A stretch of 64,000 nt of DNA from Hungatella sp. UBA4396 (GTDB taxonomy: Bacteria; Bacillota; Clostridia; Lachnospirales; Lachnospiraceae). The stretch lies in contig DGRE01000032.1 of the NCBI GenBank assembly GCA_002389905.1, positions 41,973 through 105,972 of the forward strand. Direction: 5' to 3'. Of this stretch, positions 60,184-64,000 are shown one piece after another. Position numbers and translations under genes: made by a program. Below the pieces are notes generated by a model. It did not search any database. It was given only the letters and a program-made list of their open reading frames with translations, and had not been told where the DNA came from. Positions within the stretch are counted from its first letter, which is position 1, and every line of letters starts with the position of its first letter.

Positions 60184-62440
60184 TAGGAAATGCCACCTCT
60201 GCCTTAAATAAATCCCCGTCAATATAAAGCTTAAAGGTTCCGTCCTGAAGCTCTGTCAGGCTTTTAGCAATGGAAATTCCCAGGCCGCTTCCTTCGGTGG
60301 TCCGGGCAACATCACCACGGACGAAACGCTCGGTCAGTTCGTCCGCTTGTATGTTTAAAGGATTTTCAGAAATATTCTTCATGGTAAAAACCGCCATGTC
60401 TTCTTCTCTCTTCATATCCACATATACCCGGCTCCGTTCCATAGCATATTTGAATGCATTGTTATAGAGGTTTTCAAGGACTCTCCATAAATACCTTCCG
60501 TCAGCTTCAATCAGCATGGATTCGTCGGGAAGGGAGGACACCAGCTCTAAATGACGGAAGGCGAACTTTTCTTCAAATTCCCCGTTGGTCTGGTGAATCA
60601 GCTCCACAAAGTCAATGCTGGTCATTTCCAGCTTTAAGTTACCGGAGCTGGCTTTGGAGGCTTCTACCAGGTCTTCGGTCAGGGTCTTTAACCTTTGGGC
60701 CTTCTGCTCTAAAACCTCTAAATATCCCTGAACTCTGGGTTCCTGAATCTGTTCCCTCTTGATAAGGTCCACATAGTTGATGATGGAGGTGAGAGGGGTC
60801 TTGATATCATGGGATACATTGGTAATAAGATCCGCCTTTAACCGCTCGCTCCGTACTTTTTCCTGAAGGGCTGTTTCCAGTCCGGAACTGATGTGGTTGA
60901 TATTTTCCGCCAGTTCCCGTTCTTTTCCGTTGAATTTTTCCGTATTGATTTTATAAGCAGTCTGGCCCTGGGAAATGTTTATCAGGGCTTCATTGATCTG
61001 ATCTGTTTCCCAGGCATTCTTATACATCTGGTGGAAAACCAGAAAATTAAGAGCAAGAAACACCAGGACGATAGCGGCCATGAGAATTCGGGAGGCCAGA
61101 TTGCCATAGGTGAACAAAAGGAAGGAAAAGGCCAGGATCATAACCGTATTAAAGACCATAAACAGGCTGTAAAAAAGCATGATCCGGGCGGTAAAGCGCC
61201 GGTCCTTCACATAGAGGGACATATTTTTAAGGATTCTGAAGGTCAGGCTGCCGCTCCAAAGGGTTTCGGCCTGATATCTCTTTAAAAGGCTCAAAGCCCC
61301 AATCAGGCCCGACGTGTAATAAATCAAGACCTGCAGCACCAGTTCTCCGTAGTACCACTGTTCATCAGAGAGAAACAGGTGGATGATTTTATAGGCCAGA
61401 AACCGGGAGACAAATACAGTGAGGGCGGCCGCCGCCAGGAGAAGAAGGAGAAAGCCTTCTCCGGGAAGCCGGTCCATGGTGCCAAGCTGGCCTGGACCCT
61501 GGCTGCGGACCTGTTGGATGGTCAGGCTCACTAAGCTGTATAAAGTGGCCATACAGCCTAATATTCCCAGGCACAGGCTTATGATTCCGATGATGAACAG
61601 CAGGCGCATATGCTCATAATCAGCAGCGGCCTTGGTATAAGCATCTGTGTAAGGATAGGAAGTATCCACTACGGCCACCATGTGGTAATTGCTGTTGTTA
61701 TAGGGGTTTCTGTTTTCCAGTTGGGAGGAAATATTTTTAGGGACAACGGTTAGATTGGAGTCCACGTAAAGGGCTTCCCCAGTGACGTAAATATATTTTC
61801 CCATGGCCTTGAAATCCTCTAAAGTTTTTCCTGCCACATTGCTGTAAAGCTTAAAATCCTGGTCCGTATTCTCATAGCGGACTTCAAATTTTAAGTTGCT
61901 GGGATTCTGGATAAACCGGTAGTAAAAGGAATAGTAATTGCCCAGGTGGGAAAGGACCTCATAGGAGAGCTGGTCTAAGGAAAGGAAGGAATCTCCCGGC
62001 TCTGCGGCCTGAAAATCAGGTTCATAGGCCCTGTAATCCACCCTTACGTCTAAGTTTCCGTCTCCGGAGGCAGGGCGGCTGCCGCTCACCTTAAACTGCT
62101 CATTGAGATAAAGGCCAAGGGACTTGGCACGGCGGATCATTTCATCCACCGTATACTGCTTGACCATTCCGGGGCCTTCCGTGACCTGGACGATTGGTTT
62201 TGTATAATCCAGCTTTCCGTCGGTTTCAAACACTTCCTTATATTTTACATAGTTGAAAATTTCATCGATGTCAGATTTAAACTGCCGGGTAAAGGCAGGG
62301 GTGTCTTCATAGGTCTCCTGGGTGATCCAGCGGATGCCTTCTCCGTAATGTACATTGTTGTACATGATGGTGACACCGATGACAATAAAAAGGGAGAAAA
62401 GCACATGCAGGAAAATCGCAGCTTCTTTTTTCTTTTTCAT
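60173..62440 (-). CDS. Membrane sensor histidine kinase
   Basis: A 755-residue kinase. The N-terminal membrane helix (IFLHVLFSLFIVIGVTIMYN) is followed by a ~250-residue extracellular sensor, then several more membrane segments (about residues 285-310, 335-355 and 430-480). The dimerisation box is LITNVSHDIKTPLTSIINYV, and the ATPase has NLYNNAFKYA, plus RTTEGSGLGISIAKSL. The ATG at 62440 has AGGAG upstream. It follows the response regulator gene directly (stop 9 bases before). Confidence 0.92.
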   Translation of the reverse strand: MKKKKEAAIFLHVLFSLFIVIGVTIMYNNVHYGEGIRWITQETYEDTPAFTRQFKSDIDEIFNYVKYKEVFETDGKLDYTKPIVQVTEGPGMVKQYTVDEMIRRAKSLGLYLNEQFKVSGSRPASGDGNLDVRVDYRAYEPDFQAAEPGDSFLSLDQLSYEVLSHLGNYYSFYYRFIQNPSNLKFEVRYENTDQDFKLYSNVAGKTLEDFKAMGKYIYVTGEALYVDSNLTVVPKNISSQLENRNPYNNSNYHMVAVVDTSYPYTDAYTKAAADYEHMRLLFIIGIISLCLGILGCMATLYSLVSLTIQQVRSQGPGQLGTMDRLPGEGFLLLLLAAAALTVFVSRFLAYKIIHLFLSDEQWYYGELVLQVLIYYTSGLIGALSLLKRYQAETLWSGSLTFRILKNMSLYVKDRRFTARIMLFYSLFMVFNTVMILAFSFLLFTYGNLASRILMAAIVLVFLALNFLVFHQMYKNAWETDQINEALINISQGQTAYKINTEKFNGKERELAENINHISSGLETALQEKVRSERLKADLITNVSHDIKTPLTSIINYVDLIKREQIQEPRVQGYLEVLEQKAQRLKTLTEDLVEASKASSGNLKLEMTSIDFVELIHQTNGEFEEKFAFRHLELVSSLPDESMLIEADGRYLWRVLENLYNNAFKYAMERSRVYVDMKREEDMAVFTMKNISENPLNIQADELTERFVRGDVARTTEGSGLGISIAKSLTELQDGTFKLYIDGDLFKAEVAFPIKK

Positions 62441-62448
62441 GGGCACTC

Positions 62449-63144
62449 CTATTGTTTTTCGATCTTATAACCCACTCCCCACACCACTTTTAGATAGCGG
62501 GGCTCTCTGGGACTGATCTCAATTTTTTCCCTGATGTGGCGGATGTGAACGGCCACAGTATTGTCCGCTCCAATGGCTTCCTCGTTCCAGATCTGTTCAT
62601 ATATTTCATCAATGGAAAACACCTTTCCGGCATTTTTCACCAGAAGCAGAAGGATGTTGTATTCAATGGGGGTCAGCTTGATCAGATCCCCATCCACATA
62701 GACCTCTTTGTTGTCGTCGTTAATGGCCAGGCCGCCGCATTTGTAGACCTGCCCGGAAGGCTGCTGGTTCATATTGCCAAGCTGGGTGTAGCGGCGAAGC
62801 TGGGATTTTACTCTGGCTACCAGTTCCAAAGGGTTAAAGGGCTTGGTGATGTAGTCGTCCGCCCCGATGTTTAAGCCAAGAATCTTATCTGTATCTTCAG
62901 ATTTTGCGGAAAGGATGATGATGGGAATACTGCTGGTTTCCCTCACCTTTAAGGTGGTGCGGATGCCGTCAAGGCCAGGCATCATTACATCCAGGATCAT
63001 CAAGTCCACTTCATTGTCTTCCAAAAGCTCCAGGGCCTCAAAGCCGTCATAAGCCTTGATCACATGAAATCCTTCTCCGGTCAAATATATATCAATGGCT
63101 TCTACAATTTGTTTGTCATCGTCACATACTAAAATATTCTGCAT
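62449..63144 (-). CDS. OmpR-family response regulator
   Basis: A 231-residue regulator with a receiver domain (ILVCDDDKQIVEAIDIYLTG; phospho-Asp in VDLMILDVMMPGLDG; ADDYITKPFNPLELVARV) and an OmpR winged helix (LTPIEYNILLLLVKNAGKVF; AVHIRHIREKIEISPREPRY). The ATG at 63144 follows AAAAAGGAGGTTTTGGT. Its target genes are not apparent in the window. Confidence 0.95.
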   Translation of the reverse strand: MQNILVCDDDKQIVEAIDIYLTGEGFHVIKAYDGFEALELLEDNEVDLMILDVMMPGLDGIRTTLKVRETSSIPIIILSAKSEDTDKILGLNIGADDYITKPFNPLELVARVKSQLRRYTQLGNMNQQPSGQVYKCGGLAINDDNKEVYVDGDLIKLTPIEYNILLLLVKNAGKVFSIDEIYEQIWNEEAIGADNTVAVHIRHIREKIEISPREPRYLKVVWGVGYKIEKQ

Positions 63145-63284
63145 ACCAAAACCTCCTTTTTCAACATTATACAACGAAGACGGTCAAAAAGCATATTACT
63201 TTTTTCTGAAGAAACAAAAAGGTACTTGAATATTTCATGTTTTTTCCACATATGTTTTACCAATTCCGGAAAAAGGATACTGCT

Positions 63285-64000
63285 ATGAAAATTTATGTGG
63301 TAAAGCAGGGGGATGATGTGGATTCCATTGCCCAGTCTCAGGGAATTCCTGTGGGAACGCTGGTATTTGATAATCAAATTGCACCTCCGTACCGCCTGGC
63401 AGTTGGTCAGGCTCTCTATATTGATGATGGAACTTTTGCAGAAGACAGAACGCCTCTTTATGTATTCGGTTACGCTTATCCCTTCATAAGTTCAGAAAAT
63501 CTCAACAACACCCTGCCATTTCTGACGGGGCTTTATGTTTTTTCCTACGGGTTTACTGAAGAGGGAGAGCTGGTTCCTCCGGAAAGCCCGCCGGAATGGA
63601 TGATACAGCGGACCCTGGAGTTTGGGGTCAGGCCCATTTTGACGCTGACGCCTTTAGGGCCAGACGGGCATTTTAATAACAACCTGGTTACAACGGCAGT
63701 CCATAACATGGATGTCCAGCAGCGGCTTATCTGGAACCTGGGCCTTGAAATGGCGGAGAAAGGGTATGGGGGGCTGGATATTGATTTTGAATATATTATG
63801 GCAGATGACCGGCTGGCTTATGTTGACTTTGTGAGGCGGACCACTGAGGTGATGAACCAGTTTGGGTATCAGGTATCAGTGGCCCTGGCTCCCAAGACCT
63901 CGGCTACACAGGTGGGGCTTTTGTATGAAGGAGTTGACTATGGATTGCTGGGAGCGGCAGCCAACCGGGTGTTGTTGATGACTTATGAATGGGGGTATAC
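63285..64000 (+). CDS. LysM plus glycosyl hydrolase 18 spore-wall-type protein (cut by window end)
   Basis: The frame starts at an ATG at 63285 after GGAAAAAGGATACTGCT and runs open to the right edge (~238 residues). It begins MKIYVVKQGDDVDSIAQSQG, a LysM domain, and continues into a GH18 catalytic fold with FGYAYPFISSENLNNTLPFL and the acid/base motif GGLDIDFEYI near residue 165. This is the layout of YaaH/SleL spore-cortex lytic or spore-coat glucosidases. The C-terminal part is beyond the window. Confidence 0.9.
   Translation, partial: MKIYVVKQGDDVDSIAQSQGIPVGTLVFDNQIAPPYRLAVGQALYIDDGTFAEDRTPLYVFGYAYPFISSENLNNTLPFLTGLYVFSYGFTEEGELVPPESPPEWMIQRTLEFGVRPILTLTPLGPDGHFNNNLVTTAVHNMDVQQRLIWNLGLEMAEKGYGGLDIDFEYIMADDRLAYVDFVRRTTEVMNQFGYQVSVALAPKTSATQVGLLYEGVDYGLLGAAANRVLLMTYEWGY

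Overview
The window looks like chromosomal DNA of a low-to-mid GC anaerobic Firmicute, most likely a Lachnospiraceae/Lacrimispora-like clostridium. The basis is a selenoprotein betaine- or sarcosine-type reductase operon, both a V-type and an F-type rotary ATPase, an RpoN with a PrpR-like activator, and strong AGGAGG ribosome binding sites. The exact species cannot be fixed from sequence reading alone.

Region 1 (1-11000) is a selenium-dependent Stickland-type reductase locus: the 3' end of selB, then a thioredoxin reductase, an atypical thioredoxin, grdA (in-frame UGA at 1920), grdC, grdD, selA, a GrdI/GrdG-type subunit, a GrdH/GrdF-type selenoprotein (in-frame UGA at 8980) and a BCCT transporter. 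Together they would import betaine (or a relative), cleave it reductively on protein B, pass the carboxymethyl group to the GrdA selenocysteine and release acetyl phosphate from GrdC/GrdD. A phosphotransacetylase lies elsewhere in the window (46119-47090). Regulatory genes follow (LysR, GntR/FCD), then a tandem pair of DUF3841-like genes of unknown role.

Region 2 (14000-23500) is a compact sigma-54 regulon for an acid sugar. A PrpR-like enhancer-binding protein sits between divergent operons: otnK-otnC on the minus strand, and gntP, an MDR dehydrogenase, a SAF-domain oxidoreductase and rpoN on the plus strand. Both operons have readable -24/-12 promoters, and TGCAAC/GTTGCA inverted repeats lie upstream of each.

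Region 3 (23500-31140) holds a MurNAc recovery operon (murR-murQ-murP-mupG) and a tetR-rph pair with a promoter clamped between two mirror-image operators. Region 4 (31147-39639) is a nine-gene V-type ATPase operon on the minus strand. Region 5 (39700-46100) is mixed: an SH3b membrane protein, trmB, tRNA-Lys(CUU), a membrane-linked XRE regulator, a lone serine recombinase, a thioesterase and a CarD-like regulator. Region 6 (46100-54000) has pta and a complete F-type ATP synthase operon (atpBEFHAGDC). Region 7 (54000-64000) has a GntR-ABC operon, a ZIP transporter, a four-repeat NlpC/P60 lipoprotein, a MATE exporter, a two-component system, and a LysM-GH18 protein cut by the window end.
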